Positions 24,630 through 34,241 of a DNA stretch of 64,000 nucleotides are shown one piece after another. The DNA comes from Szabonella sp046295215 (GTDB taxonomy: Bacteria > Pseudomonadota > Alphaproteobacteria > Rhodobacterales > Rhodobacteraceae), in NCBI GenBank assembly GCA_046295215.1, contig JBKBNP010000023.1, forward strand, positions 4,015 to 68,014. The letters are read 5' to 3'. Positions within the stretch are counted from its first letter, which is position 1. The number at the start of each line of letters is the position of its first letter. Position numbers and translations under genes: made by a program. The notes below the pieces were generated by a model. It ran no database searches. It saw only the letters and a program-made list of their open reading frames with translations, and was not told where the DNA came from.

Positions 24630-25814
24630 ATGACGCAGGCCCCTGAAATCGCACGCCCCCGGCTGGGGGAACCCTACCTTCTGACCCCCGGCCCGCTGAC
24701 CACGGCCTATGAGGTCAAGGAGGCGATGTTGCGCGACTGGGGCTCCTGGGACGGCGATTTCCGTGCCATGACCGCCGAAATCTGCCGCCGCCTGCTGGCG
24801 ATGGCGGGCGACACGGCGGGGGAATTCGTCTGCGTGCCGATGCAGGGGTCCGGGTCGTTTGCGGTGGAAGCGATGCTGGGCACGCTGGTTCCGCGCGACG
24901 GCAAGGTTCTGGTGCTGGCCAATGGCGCCTACGGGCTGCGCGCGGCGGAAACGCTGCGCTATCTCGGGCGGGATCATGTGGTTATCGACAAGGGGGATTA
25001 TCTGCCGCCGCGCGGGGATGAGGTCGGCGCGGCGCTGGATGCGGACCCCGCCATCACCCATGTCATTGCCATTCATTGCGAAACCTCCTCGGGCATCCTG
25101 AACCCGGTCGAGGAAATCGCGGAGGCCGTTCAGGCGCGGGGCCGCAAGCTCTTGATCGACAGCATGTCGGCCTTCGGTGCGATCCCGCTGGAGGTGGGGC
25201 GCATCCGCTATGAGGCGATCGTTTCTTCGGCCAACAAATGTATCGAGGGTGTGCCGGGCTTCGGTTTTGTCATCGCGCGCCGGTCGGAACTGGCGGCGTC
25301 AAAGGGCAATTGCCATTCCCTCGCGCTCGATCTGCATGCGCAATGGTCTTATCTCGAAAAGTCGGGGCAATGGCGCTACACGCCGCCCACGCATGTGGTC
25401 GCGGCCTTCCTCAAGGCGCTGGAGCTGCACGAGGCCGAAGGCGGCGTCGCCGGGCGCGGGGCGCGCTATGCGTCCAATCGGGACACGATGGTCGCGGGCA
25501 TGCGCGCGCTCGGGTTTGAAACCCTGCTGTCCGACCGCTGGCTGTCACCGATCATCGTGACCTTCTTCAACCCGGCCGATCCGGCGTTCGACTTCACCCG
25601 CTTCTACGATCTGATGAAAGCCGAAGGGTTCATCATCTATCCCGGCAAGCTGACCGTGGTGGACAGTTTCCGCATCGGATGTATCGGACAGATGGATGCG
25701 GCAGTCATGCACCGTGTGGTGGAGGCGGCGCGGCGGGCCCTGGCCGCAATGGGCGTGACGACGGCCTCGCCTCCGGCGCGCGCGCTTGAAGAACGTGCGC
25801 GGCTCGCCGCCTGA
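24630..25814 (+). CDS. phnW: 2-aminoethylphosphonate:pyruvate transaminase
   Basis: The 394-residue PLP enzyme carries PhnW hallmarks: YLLTPGPLTTAYEVKEAML at the N-terminus, VPMQGSGSFAVEAML, a DSMSAFGAIP segment and the PLP lysine in SSANKCIEGVPGFGF (about K203). It transfers the amino group of AEP to pyruvate, giving phosphonoacetaldehyde and alanine. AGGAGG at 24618-24623 sits six bases before the ATG at 24630, so I prefer that start over the ATG at 24624, which directly abuts the ribosome-binding site. It heads a plus-strand operon with phnA and phnY immediately downstream. The C-terminus (ASPPARALEERARLAA) is slightly longer than usual. Confidence 0.95.
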   Translation: MTQAPEIARPRLGEPYLLTPGPLTTAYEVKEAMLRDWGSWDGDFRAMTAEICRRLLAMAGDTAGEFVCVPMQGSGSFAVEAMLGTLVPRDGKVLVLANGAYGLRAAETLRYLGRDHVVIDKGDYLPPRGDEVGAALDADPAITHVIAIHCETSSGILNPVEEIAEAVQARGRKLLIDSMSAFGAIPLEVGRIRYEAIVSSANKCIEGVPGFGFVIARRSELAASKGNCHSLALDLHAQWSYLEKSGQWRYTPPTHVVAAFLKALELHEAEGGVAGRGARYASNRDTMVAGMRALGFETLLSDRWLSPIIVTFFNPADPAFDFTRFYDLMKAEGFIIYPGKLTVVDSFRIGCIGQMDAAVMHRVVEAARRALAAMGVTTASPPARALEERARLAA

Positions 25815-25855
25815 GACCAGACTGGCCGCCTGAAAACCGAATGGAAGGAAAGCAG

Positions 25856-27094
25856 ATGACAAAACCCGTGACCGTCAATGACCGCGCGTATTCGTGGCCC
25901 AAGCGTTGCGCCATTGCGATCTGTCTCGATGGCTGCGAACCGGCCTATCTGGAGACCGCCATCGACGCCGGATTGATGCCGACGCTGAAACGGATGCGCG
26001 AAACGGGGACGGACCGGATCTGCCATTCGGCAATGCCCTCCTTCACCAACCCCAACAACCTGTCCATCGCCACCGGACGTCCGCCTGCGGTTCATGGCAT
26101 CTGCGGCAACTATTTCTATGATCTGGACTCGGGGACCGAGGTGATGATGAACGATGTGCGCTTCCTGCGCGCACCGACCGTCTTTGCCGCGTTTCAGGAC
26201 GCAGGCGCCAGGGTTGCCATCGTGACGGCAAAGGACAAGCTGCGCGCACTGCTGGGCGTGGGCTTGCGGTTCGACGAGGGCCGGGCGATCTGCTTTTCGT
26301 CAGAGAAATCGGACAGCACGACCATGGCGGGCCACGGCATCGACAATGCCAGCGCCTGGCTGGAAAGCCCGGTTCCGGATGTCTATTCTGCGGGCCTTTC
26401 AGAATTTGTCTTTGCTGCCGGGGTGAAGCTGCTGCGCGAGTGGAAACCCGACGTGATGTATCTGACCACGACCGATTTCATCCAGCACAAGCATGCGCCG
26501 GGCGATCCGGTGGCCAATGATTTCTATGCGATGTTCGACCGCTACCTGACCGAGCTTGACGCGCTTGGCGCGGCCATCGTGGTGACGGCCGATCACGGCA
26601 TGAAACCCAAGCACAACCCGGACGGCTCGCCCGCCGTGATCTATGTGCAGGATCTGATGGATGGATGGCTGGGCAAGGAGGCCGCGCGGGTGATCCTGCC
26701 GATCACCGACCCCTATGTCGTGCATCACGGGGCGCTGGGATCCTTTGCCACCGCCTATCTGCCTGCCGGGACCGACCGCGAGGCGATCATCGCGAAACTG
26801 GCCGCCACGCCCGGGATAGATGCGGTGATGACGCGCGAGGATGCCGTTGCGCGGTTCGAACTGCCCGCCGACCGGATCGGCGACATCGTGATGACCTCGA
26901 CCGAGACCATGGCCATCGGCACCAGCGCCCATCGCCACGACCTTGCGGCGCTTGATGTGCCGCTGCGCAGTCATGGCGGGCTGACCGAGCAGGAGGTGCC
27001 TTTCATCGTCAACCGGGTGATAGACATTGCCGGAGCGCCCGCCTTGCGGAATTTCGATGCCTTCCACATCGCCTGTCTCGCCGCAGCGGACTAG
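25856..27094 (+). CDS. phnA: phosphonoacetate hydrolase
   Basis: This 412-residue alkaline-phosphatase-superfamily enzyme contains the expected metal and nucleophile motifs: CLDGCEP near residue 28, the nucleophile threonine in SFTNPNNLSIATGR near 65, TTTDFIQHKHAP near 200, TADHGMKPKH near 245 and RSHGGLTEQ near the end. PhnA hydrolyses the C-P bond of phosphonoacetate to acetate and phosphate. It follows phnW by 41 bp and precedes phnY by 3 bp. The start at 25856 has GGAAGGAA immediately upstream; the ATG at 25841 overlaps that element and is less likely. Another alkaline phosphatase-like hydrolase is formally possible, but the neighbours make PhnA secure. Confidence 0.94.
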   Translation: MTKPVTVNDRAYSWPKRCAIAICLDGCEPAYLETAIDAGLMPTLKRMRETGTDRICHSAMPSFTNPNNLSIATGRPPAVHGICGNYFYDLDSGTEVMMNDVRFLRAPTVFAAFQDAGARVAIVTAKDKLRALLGVGLRFDEGRAICFSSEKSDSTTMAGHGIDNASAWLESPVPDVYSAGLSEFVFAAGVKLLREWKPDVMYLTTTDFIQHKHAPGDPVANDFYAMFDRYLTELDALGAAIVVTADHGMKPKHNPDGSPAVIYVQDLMDGWLGKEAARVILPITDPYVVHHGALGSFATAYLPAGTDREAIIAKLAATPGIDAVMTREDAVARFELPADRIGDIVMTSTETMAIGTSAHRHDLAALDVPLRSHGGLTEQEVPFIVNRVIDIAGAPALRNFDAFHIACLAAAD

Positions 27095-27097
27095 GCC

Positions 27098-28540
27098 ATG
27101 GCCCCGATCCCCTACCGTCATGACTCCATGCGGATCGCGGGCCGCAAGGTGGACACGTCTGACCGCGTTCCGGTTTTCTACCCCTATACCGGCGAGGAGA
27201 TCGGCAGCGTTCCCGCAGGCACCGCCGCACATGCGCGAGAAGCCTTTGCGATTGCGGCGGCCTACCGGCCAACACTGACGCGCCACCAGCGCCAGCAGAT
27301 CCTGATGAACACCGCGCGGATCATCCATGACCGCAAGGCCGGACTGGCCCCGATCATCGTGGCGGAACTGGGAATATCGCTGGCCGACGCGCTCTATGAA
27401 TGTGGTCGGGCCTGTGACGTCTATTCGCTGGCCGGAATGCTCTGCATTCAGGACGACAGCGAGACTTATTCCTGCGACCTGACCCCGCATGGCAAGACGC
27501 GCAGGATCTTCACCCAGCGCGAACCATTGCGGGCAATTTCGGCCATCACCCCCTTCAACCACCCGCTGAACATGGTCAGCCACAAGATCGCTCCGGCCAT
27601 CGCGACCAACAACTGCATCGTGGTGAAGCCCACCGAACTGACACCGCTGACCGCGATCTGGCTGGCCGATGCGCTCTATGAGGCCGGGCTGCCACCGCAG
27701 ATGCTGTCGGTGGTGACGGGCTGGCCCGCCGACATCGGCGACGAGATGATCACAAATCCCGAATTCGATCTCATCACCTTCACCGGGGGTGTGCCGGTCG
27801 GCAAGATGATCGCGGCCAAGGCGGTCTACAAGCGGCAGGTGCTGGAACTGGGCGGCAATGACCCGCTGATCGTCTGCAATGATCTGTCGGAGGCCGATCT
27901 TGCCCGCGCCGCCGATCTGGCGGTGGCCGGGGCGACGAAGAACTCCGGCCAGCGCTGCACCGCCGTAAAACGCATTCTCGTGCAGGAAAGCGTGGCCGAC
28001 CGTTTCGCAGCCATGGTTCTGGACCGCGCGAAGGCGCTGCGCTTCGGCGACCCGATGGACCCGGCGACGGATCTTGGCTGTGTCGTGACGGAAAAGGCCG
28101 CCGAAACCTTCGAGGCGCGCGTGCTCGACGCCGAGGCGATGGGCGCGCGCATCCTCTATCACCCGGGCCGCAAGGGTGCCCTGCTGCCGCCCATCGTCGT
28201 GGATCATGTTCCGCATGGCTCCGATCTGGTGATGCAGGAAACCTTCGGCCCGGTGGTGCCTGTGGTGCGGGTGCCGGATGACGACGAGGCGACCATGGCA
28301 ATCTCCAATTCCACCGCCTTCGGTCTGTCCTCGGGGGTCTGCACGAATGACTGGCGACGCATGCGCGCCTATATCGACGGGCTGGTTGTGGGCACCGTGA
28401 ACATCTGGGAAGTTCCCGGCTACCGGACCGAGATGTCGCCCTTCGGCGGCATCAAGGACAGCGGCAACGGCACCAAGGAAGGCGTCGTCGAGGCGATGAA
28501 AAGCTACACCAATGTCAAGACCTTCTCGTTGCCGTGGTAG
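27098..28540 (+). CDS. phnY: phosphonoacetaldehyde dehydrogenase
   Basis: This 480-residue aldehyde dehydrogenase has the NAD-binding and catalytic motifs of its superfamily: ISAITPFNHPLNMVSHKI, the general-base glutamate in LELGGNDPL (about E250) and the nucleophilic cysteine in KNSGQRCTAVKR (about C287). Between PhnW and PhnA in the pathway, PhnY oxidises phosphonoacetaldehyde to phosphonoacetate with NAD. The substrate call comes from the operon, which contains both flanking pathway enzymes. It lies 3 bp after phnA and its end overlaps or abuts the oxidoreductase gene starting at 28546. The enzyme should be cytoplasmic. Confidence 0.93.
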   Translation: MAPIPYRHDSMRIAGRKVDTSDRVPVFYPYTGEEIGSVPAGTAAHAREAFAIAAAYRPTLTRHQRQQILMNTARIIHDRKAGLAPIIVAELGISLADALYECGRACDVYSLAGMLCIQDDSETYSCDLTPHGKTRRIFTQREPLRAISAITPFNHPLNMVSHKIAPAIATNNCIVVKPTELTPLTAIWLADALYEAGLPPQMLSVVTGWPADIGDEMITNPEFDLITFTGGVPVGKMIAAKAVYKRQVLELGGNDPLIVCNDLSEADLARAADLAVAGATKNSGQRCTAVKRILVQESVADRFAAMVLDRAKALRFGDPMDPATDLGCVVTEKAAETFEARVLDAEAMGARILYHPGRKGALLPPIVVDHVPHGSDLVMQETFGPVVPVVRVPDDDEATMAISNSTAFGLSSGVCTNDWRRMRAYIDGLVVGTVNIWEVPGYRTEMSPFGGIKDSGNGTKEGVVEAMKSYTNVKTFSLPW

Positions 28541-28545
28541 TGCGG

Positions 28546-29655
28546 ATGTTTGATCTGGCGATTGTCGGGGCGGGCATTCTCGGGCTTGCGCATGCGCTGG
28601 CGGCGGCGCGGCGCGGGTTGCGGGTTGTCGTGATCGACCGGGATGCGCAGGCCAACGGTGCCAGCATCCGCAATTTCGGGTTCGTGGTCGTCACCGGCCA
28701 GACCCCGGGCGAGGATCGCGCCCGCGCGCTGCGCAGCCGCGATGTCTGGCTTGAAATGGCGGCGGCGGCAGATATTCCGGTCCTCCATCGCGGCCTGATC
28801 GTGGCGGCCCGAAGGCCCGAGGCGATGGCGGTTCTGGAAGCCTTCGCCACCGGGGCGGAGGGCGAGGGTTGCCGCCTGATGACCCACGCCGACCTGCTGA
28901 CCGCGCAGCCCGAGCTTGATGGCCCGGCGCTGGCGGGCGGGTTGATGAGCCCGCATGAGCTGCGGGTGGATTCGCGTCTGGCGCTGCCCCGGCTGACGGA
29001 ACACCTGCGGCACGCGCATGGCGTGGAGTTCCGGTTCAACACCGCCGTCACCGCCATCGCCCCCCCGGTGGTGGAGACGAGCGCCGGTCCGGTCCGCGCG
29101 CGCCGGGTCGTGATCTGTCCCGGCGACGACCTGACCGGGCTCTGCGCCGACCGCATCGCGGCCCATGGCGTCACGCGCTGCAAGTTGCAGATGCTGCGGC
29201 TGGCCGATCCGGGGTTCCGGCTGCAGGCCGGGGTCATCACCGATCTCAGCCTGTTGCGCTATGGCGGATTTGCCGGTCTGCCGCAGGCTGCGGCGCTGCG
29301 CGCCCGGCTGGAGGCCGAGCAGCCGCAGATGCTGGCCAATGGCATCCACATGATCGCGGTGCAGGATGCCGATGGCGCGCTCGTGGTGGGTGATTCCCAT
29401 CACTATGGCGCAACGCCGGACCCTTTCGGCTCGGACGCCGTGGACGCGATGATCCTTGAGGAGTTTGCCGCCGTCTTTGGCCCGTGCGCCACAAGGATAA
29501 CGGCGCGCTGGACAGGAACCTATTCCTCGGCAAGGGTGTCGGCCTTTCGCGATGCGCCGGGCCCGGACGTCCGGCTGGTCATGGTGACCAGCGGCACCGG
29601 AGCCAGCACCGGCTTTGCCATCAGCGAGGAAACCGTGGCGGACCTGTTCGGCTGA
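28546..29655 (+). CDS. phosphonate-associated FAD-dependent oxidoreductase (PbfD-like, TIGR03364-type)
   Basis: The 369-residue protein starts with a dinucleotide-binding motif (FDLAIVGAGILGLAHALAAA) and carries NGASIRNFGFVVVTGQTPG, then a DAO-type C-terminal half ending TGASTGFAISEETVADLF. This branch of the DadA/glycine-oxidase fold is known to co-occur with phosphonate genes. From established work on such families I infer that it oxidatively deaminates AEP or N-methyl-AEP to phosphonoacetaldehyde, a second entry to the same pathway. The start may be the ATG at 28546 or a GTG at 28534 that overlaps phnY; neither has a clear ribosome-binding site, which fits translational coupling. Confidence 0.8.
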   Translation: MFDLAIVGAGILGLAHALAAARRGLRVVVIDRDAQANGASIRNFGFVVVTGQTPGEDRARALRSRDVWLEMAAAADIPVLHRGLIVAARRPEAMAVLEAFATGAEGEGCRLMTHADLLTAQPELDGPALAGGLMSPHELRVDSRLALPRLTEHLRHAHGVEFRFNTAVTAIAPPVVETSAGPVRARRVVICPGDDLTGLCADRIAAHGVTRCKLQMLRLADPGFRLQAGVITDLSLLRYGGFAGLPQAAALRARLEAEQPQMLANGIHMIAVQDADGALVVGDSHHYGATPDPFGSDAVDAMILEEFAAVFGPCATRITARWTGTYSSARVSAFRDAPGPDVRLVMVTSGTGASTGFAISEETVADLFG

Positions 29656-29667
29656 CCGGAGGCGGAA

Positions 29668-31014
29668 ATGACGGCGATCCATACCGAAGGCGAATCCAAC
29701 CTGTCGGCCGCAAGGGCGCGCTGGCAGGCGGGGCAGGACCATGGCCCGAGCCGCGACCTGCTGGCCCGCGACGCGGGGGCCTTTCTGCACCAGAGCCTGT
29801 CGAGCCCCTGCGTGCTGACGATCGCCAGGGCCGAAGGCATCTGGATCGAGGATCTGGCAGGCCGGCGCTACATGGATTTCCATGGCAATTCGGTGCATCA
29901 CATCGGCTATCGCCACCCCCGGCTCGTGGCGGCGCTGAAGGCGCAACTGGACGACCTGACCTTCTCGCCGCGCCGGTTTGCCAATGCGGTGGCGGTGGAT
30001 CTGGCCGAACGGCTGGGCGCGATGGCACCGGGCGATCTGGGCAAGGTGCTGTTCACCACCGGCGGGTCGGATGCCAATGAGGTGGCAATAAAGATCGCGC
30101 GCGCGGCAACAGGCCGGTTCAAGACGCTGAGTTTCTGGGATGCGTTCCACGGGGCGGGGTTCGGCGCGGCGGCGGTGGGGGGCGAGGCCACATTCCGCAG
30201 CCATATCGCGGGGCCGCTGATGCCGGGGGCCGAACATGTGGCGCCGTTCCACTGTTATCATTGCGCTTATGGCCATCCCGGGCCGGAGGCCTGTGCGCTG
30301 ACCTGTGCCACCATGGTCGATTACGTTCTGGGCCGCGAGGGCGATGTGGCGGCGGTGATTGCCGAACCCATGCGCGCCGTGCCGGTGGTGCCGCCGCCGG
30401 GGTTCTGGGCCGCCGTGCGCGCGGCCTGCGACCGGCGCGGGGCGCTGCTGATCTTTGACGAGATCCCGACCGGTCTGGGCAAGACGGGACGCGACTTCGC
30501 CTTTCAGCATGACGGCGTGGTGCCCGACATCGTGACGCTGGGCAAGGCACTGGGCGGTGCGATGCTGCCCATCGCCGCCGTGATCGCGCGGCGCGATCTG
30601 GATGTTTGCGGCGAGTTCGCCATCGGCCACTACACGCATGAGAAAAACCCCCTGACGGCCCGCGCGGCCCTGACCACGCTCGACATTCTGCGCGACGAGG
30701 GTCTGGCGGACCGCGCCGCCGATCTGGGCCGCGCCGCGATGGGCCGCCTGCGCGACCGCCTGACCGCCTGCCCCCATGTCGGCGACATCCGGGGGCGCGG
30801 ATTGATGTTCGGGGTCGAGATCGTCACCGACCGCGACAGCCGCACACCCGACCCGGCCCGCGCCGAGGCGATCTATTACCGCTGCCTGTCCGAAGGGCTG
30901 AGCTTCAAGATCAGCGCGGGGTCTGTCCTGACCCTGTCGCCGCCGCTGGTGATCCCGCAGGCCGATCTGGACCGGGCGCTGGACATCGTGGAAGGGGCCA
31001 TCCTTGCCGCGTGA
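29668..31014 (+). CDS. pbfA: (R)-1-hydroxy-2-aminoethylphosphonate ammonia-lyase, class III PLP enzyme
   Basis: This 448-residue protein has the fold of class III aminotransferases: FHGNSVHHIGYRHPRLVAAL near residue 72, FTTGGSDANEVAIKIAR near 130, the metal-like IFDEIPTGLGKTG and the PLP lysine in VTLGKALGGAMLP (about K293). The segment HYTHEKNPLTARAAL replaces the usual aminotransferase tail motif. Proteins of this type in phosphonate operons were shown to be ammonia-lyases converting (R)-1-hydroxy-2-aminoethylphosphonate to phosphonoacetaldehyde, so I assign PbfA. A true transaminase cannot be excluded by eye. It lies 12 bp after the oxidoreductase and 6 bp before the permease. Confidence 0.85.
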   Translation: MTAIHTEGESNLSAARARWQAGQDHGPSRDLLARDAGAFLHQSLSSPCVLTIARAEGIWIEDLAGRRYMDFHGNSVHHIGYRHPRLVAALKAQLDDLTFSPRRFANAVAVDLAERLGAMAPGDLGKVLFTTGGSDANEVAIKIARAATGRFKTLSFWDAFHGAGFGAAAVGGEATFRSHIAGPLMPGAEHVAPFHCYHCAYGHPGPEACALTCATMVDYVLGREGDVAAVIAEPMRAVPVVPPPGFWAAVRAACDRRGALLIFDEIPTGLGKTGRDFAFQHDGVVPDIVTLGKALGGAMLPIAAVIARRDLDVCGEFAIGHYTHEKNPLTARAALTTLDILRDEGLADRAADLGRAAMGRLRDRLTACPHVGDIRGRGLMFGVEIVTDRDSRTPDPARAEAIYYRCLSEGLSFKISAGSVLTLSPPLVIPQADLDRALDIVEGAILAA

Positions 31015-31020
31015 CCCCGC

Positions 31021-31854
31021 ATGAGCGGTTTTGCCCTCGGACTGGTGCTGTTCGCCGCCCTGCTGCATGCCACATGGAACGCCATGGTGCGCGGAGGCAG
31101 CGACCGGGCGCTGACGCTGGCGGGCGTCGCCATGGCCCATGCCATCGTGGGCGCGGTGTTCATTGCGCTCGCCCCGTCGCCCGCCCCGGAAAGCTGGCCC
31201 TGGCTCATCACCTCGGCCCTCGTGCATTACGTTTATTACTGGCTCTTGTTCCGGGCCTATCGGACGGGCGATCTGAGCCAAGTCTATCCGATCTCGCGCG
31301 GCATGTCGCCCGCACTGGTCACGCTGGGCGCACTGGTATTGATCGGCGAAACACTGCCCCCCTTCGGGCTTGCCGGTGTAGCGCTGGTCTCCTGCGGAAT
31401 TGCGATTCTGGCCTTTTCCGCGCGGGGCAAGGGCCGCGCGCCTTTGTGGTTTGCCCTCGCTTTGGGCATGATGATTGCGCTTTATTCCGTCTCGGATGGA
31501 ATCGGCATCCGCGTCAGCGACAGCCTGATGGGTTATATGGGGTGGCTGTTCCTGTCCGAGGCGCTCGTGCCCGCCGTGATCCTTGGCCTGCGGCACAAGC
31601 GGCGCGAGACGGTGGCGCCCGGGGTGCTGGCGCTGGGGCTTCTGGGCGGTGTCTTTTCTGTCTCCGCCTATGGAATCGCCCTCTATGTCAAGACCATAGC
31701 GCCGATCGGGGCGGTGGCGGCCGTGCGTGAGTCGAGCGTCATCATCGCGGCGCTGATCGGCGTGTTCCTGTTCGGAGAACGCCCGGCCGGGCTGCGGATC
31801 CTCGCCGCGCTGATCGTCGCCGCGGGCGTGATGGGTATTGCCTTCAGTGTGTAA
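31021..31854 (+). CDS. EamA/DMT-family permease
   Basis: The 277-residue protein has about ten hydrophobic helices in two repeats (FALGLVLFAALLHATWNAMV; VLALGLLGGVFSVSAYGIAL) typical of the drug/metabolite transporter superfamily. It sits in the inner membrane. Its place six bases after pbfA, as the last gene of the catabolic operon, suggests export or import of a phosphonate-related metabolite, perhaps release of a product. That is inference, since DMT members have very diverse substrates. The separate ABC system downstream is the obvious uptake route. Confidence 0.85.
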   Translation: MSGFALGLVLFAALLHATWNAMVRGGSDRALTLAGVAMAHAIVGAVFIALAPSPAPESWPWLITSALVHYVYYWLLFRAYRTGDLSQVYPISRGMSPALVTLGALVLIGETLPPFGLAGVALVSCGIAILAFSARGKGRAPLWFALALGMMIALYSVSDGIGIRVSDSLMGYMGWLFLSEALVPAVILGLRHKRRETVAPGVLALGLLGGVFSVSAYGIALYVKTIAPIGAVAAVRESSVIIAALIGVFLFGERPAGLRILAALIVAAGVMGIAFSV

Positions 31855-32048
31855 TATAAGTTCATGCTTCCGTTACATAAGAATTATAAATTTTACTTGC
31901 TTTTCAAGGACACCCAGACTTGGCAAAGAAAGGTGTTAACAAACGTGACAGACCACGCAGCGCGATCGCGTGATCCGGTCCGTTTGACGAAAAGAGTGAG
32001 AACGGCACCAGGCCGCATGCAATGCAACCCAACAACAGGGGAAGATCA

Positions 32049-33068
32049 ATGACAATGACCATGAAGGGTGCCGCGGCGACGCTGGCCGCAATCCTGCTGA
32101 CAACCGCCGCTTGGGCGCAGACGGAGCTGACCGTCTATTCGGCAATCGAAGCCGATGACCTTGAAAAATACGCCTCCCGTTTCAACGAGGATCACCCGGA
32201 CATCAAGATCAACTGGGTGCGCGATTCCACCGGGGTCGTGACCGCAAAGCTGCTGGCGGAAAAGAACAACCCTGTGGCCGATGTGGTCTGGGGGCTGGCG
32301 GCCACCTCGCTTCTGGTGCTGAAAACCGAAGGCATGCTGGAGCCTTACACCCCCGCCGGGCTGGACCGTCTGGACCCGAAATTCCGCGACAGCGACGTGC
32401 CGCCAAGCTGGGTCGGGATGGACGCCTGGGCCGCCGCCATCTGCTTCAACACGGTCGAGGCCGCCAAGCTGGGGCTGACCGCACCGACCAGCTGGAAGGA
32501 TTTGACCGACCCGCAATACAGGGGCCATATCGTGATGCCGAACCCGGCCTCCTCGGGCACCGGGTTCCTTGACGTGTCAAGCTGGCTTCAGCTTTTCGGC
32601 GAGGAAGAGGGCTGGAAATACATGGATGCGCTCCATGAGAACATCAAGGAATACCAGCATTCCGGCTCCAAGCCCTGCCGTCATGCCGGGGCGGGCGAAT
32701 CCGTGATCGGCATTTCCTTCGAGTTCCGCGCGGCCCGGACCAAGCGTGACGGCGCACCCATCGACATCATCGTGCCCTCCGAAGGCATCGGCTGGGACAT
32801 GGAAGCCAGCGCCATCATCGCGGGCACCGACAAGGTCGAGGCGGCGCAGACGCTGCTGGACTGGTCGATCTCGGACAAGGCGATGGAGATGTATAACGAA
32901 GGCTATGCGCTGGTCGCCGTGTCCTCCGTTTCGCGCCCGATCGAGCATCTGCCCGAGAACTTCTCCTCCATGCTGATCGACAACGATTTCGAATGGGCGG
33001 CGAACAACCGGTCGGCCATTCTGGACGAATGGACGAAACGCTACGACGGCAAGTCCGAAGCGAAGTGA
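32049..33068 (+). CDS. aepX: 2-aminoethylphosphonate ABC transporter, substrate-binding protein
   Basis: The 339-residue protein has a Sec signal peptide (KGAAATLAAILLTTAAWA, cleavage predicted near AWA-QT) and the fold of iron/AEP-type periplasmic binding proteins (LTVYSAIEADDLEKYASRFN; VADVVWGLAATSLLVLK). Its neighbours are an ATPase and a fused double permease, the layout of the AepXVW AEP importer. It should bind AEP in the periplasm. Three in-frame ATGs occur at 32049, 32055 and 32061; the first best fits the GGGGAAG stretch upstream. The preceding 190 bp (31855-32048) is AT-rich and probably contains the transporter's own promoter. Confidence 0.88.
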   Translation: MTMTMKGAAATLAAILLTTAAWAQTELTVYSAIEADDLEKYASRFNEDHPDIKINWVRDSTGVVTAKLLAEKNNPVADVVWGLAATSLLVLKTEGMLEPYTPAGLDRLDPKFRDSDVPPSWVGMDAWAAAICFNTVEAAKLGLTAPTSWKDLTDPQYRGHIVMPNPASSGTGFLDVSSWLQLFGEEEGWKYMDALHENIKEYQHSGSKPCRHAGAGESVIGISFEFRAARTKRDGAPIDIIVPSEGIGWDMEASAIIAGTDKVEAAQTLLDWSISDKAMEMYNEGYALVAVSSVSRPIEHLPENFSSMLIDNDFEWAANNRSAILDEWTKRYDGKSEAK

Positions 33069-33137
33069 TCCGGTCGGCGGACGGGGCCTTGTCCTGTCCG
33101 CCTTTCCCCCCTTCCCCCCGAGCGTTCAAGGGCTGAA

Positions 33138-34241
33138 ATGACTGACCGGACTTTCGGCGCGCAAGCGCCCGCGCCTGCTGCCTATCTGGAAACCCGGAAT
33201 CTGTGGAAGGCCTTTGGCGATTTCGTCGCCCTGCGCGACATCGATCTGGACATTCTTCCCGGTGAATTCGTCTGTTTCCTCGGGCCTTCGGGCTGCGGCA
33301 AGACCACGCTTTTGCGCGCCATCGCCGGGCTCGACCCGCAAAGCCGGGGCACGATCCGGCAGGGTGGCAAGGACATTTCCACCCTGCCGGCGTCAAAACG
33401 TGATTATGGCATCGTGTTCCAGTCCTACGCGCTGTTCCCGAACCTGACGGTGGAACGCAACATTGCCTTCGGGCTGGAAAACACCGGCCGCCCCAAGGCG
33501 GAAATCAAGGCGCGGGTCGCGGAATTGCTGGCGCTGGTCGGCCTGCCCGAACAAGGGCCGAAATACCCCGCGCAACTGTCGGGCGGCCAGCAACAGCGCA
33601 TCGCGCTGGCCCGCGCCATCGCCATCAGCCCCGGCCTTCTGCTGCTGGATGAACCGCTGTCGGCGCTGGATGCCAAGGTCCGCGTGCATCTGCGCCACGA
33701 GATCAAGGAACTGCAGCGCAAGCTGGGTGTGACCACGATCATGGTGACCCACGATCAGGAAGAGGCGCTGTCGATGGCCGACCGCATCGTCGTGATGAAC
33801 CATGGCGTGATCGAGCAGGTCGGCACCCCGACCGAGGTCTACCGGCATCCGGCCACGCTGTTTGTCGCGGATTTCATCGGCGAAACCAACAAGTTCAATG
33901 CAACTGTCGAGGCAGGCGCAGTGCGCATGCCGGGGCTCCATCTCGCCGCCCGCACCGAAGGCCATGCGCCCGGCAGCACGGTCAAGGTCGCGATCCGGCC
34001 CGAGGACATCCTGCCCATGGCTGCCGATGCCGCCCCCGCAGAGAACCGGCTCGAAGCGATGGTCGTGACCATGGAATTTCTGGGCTCCTACTGGCGCTGC
34101 CACCTGAAGGTGGGCGCGGTCAACCTCGTCACCAACTTCTCGATGAACGCGGTGCGGCGGTTCGGCATCGAAACCGGAAACCCGCAACTGATCGAGATCC
34201 CGGCCGAGCGTGTTCTGGTCTTTGCCGAGGCCGCCCAGTGA
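33138..34241 (+). CDS. aepV: AEP ABC transporter, ATP-binding protein
   Basis: The 367-residue ATPase shows Walker A (GPSGCGKTT, about 49-57), Q-loop region (VFQSYALFPNLTV), signature LSGGQQQRIALARA (about 146), Walker B (LLLLDEPLSALD) and the H-loop (VTHDQEEALSMADR). A C-terminal TOBE-like regulatory domain follows. The family is that of spermidine/iron/AEP importers. It lies between the binding protein and the permease, and its end overlaps the permease start by four bases. It energises uptake on the cytoplasmic face. Assignment to AEP rests on context. Confidence 0.9.
   Translation: MTDRTFGAQAPAPAAYLETRNLWKAFGDFVALRDIDLDILPGEFVCFLGPSGCGKTTLLRAIAGLDPQSRGTIRQGGKDISTLPASKRDYGIVFQSYALFPNLTVERNIAFGLENTGRPKAEIKARVAELLALVGLPEQGPKYPAQLSGGQQQRIALARAIAISPGLLLLDEPLSALDAKVRVHLRHEIKELQRKLGVTTIMVTHDQEEALSMADRIVVMNHGVIEQVGTPTEVYRHPATLFVADFIGETNKFNATVEAGAVRMPGLHLAARTEGHAPGSTVKVAIRPEDILPMAADAAPAENRLEAMVVTMEFLGSYWRCHLKVGAVNLVTNFSMNAVRRFGIETGNPQLIEIPAERVLVFAEAAQ

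Noticed and set aside
28504..31596. 1030-codon minus-strand frame opposite the phosphonate genes
   Set aside because: It spans several well-supported plus-strand genes and has no recognisable domains.
31930..31955. Pho box before aepX
   Set aside because: One half resembles the PhoB site (GTGACAG) but the second half at the right spacing does not.
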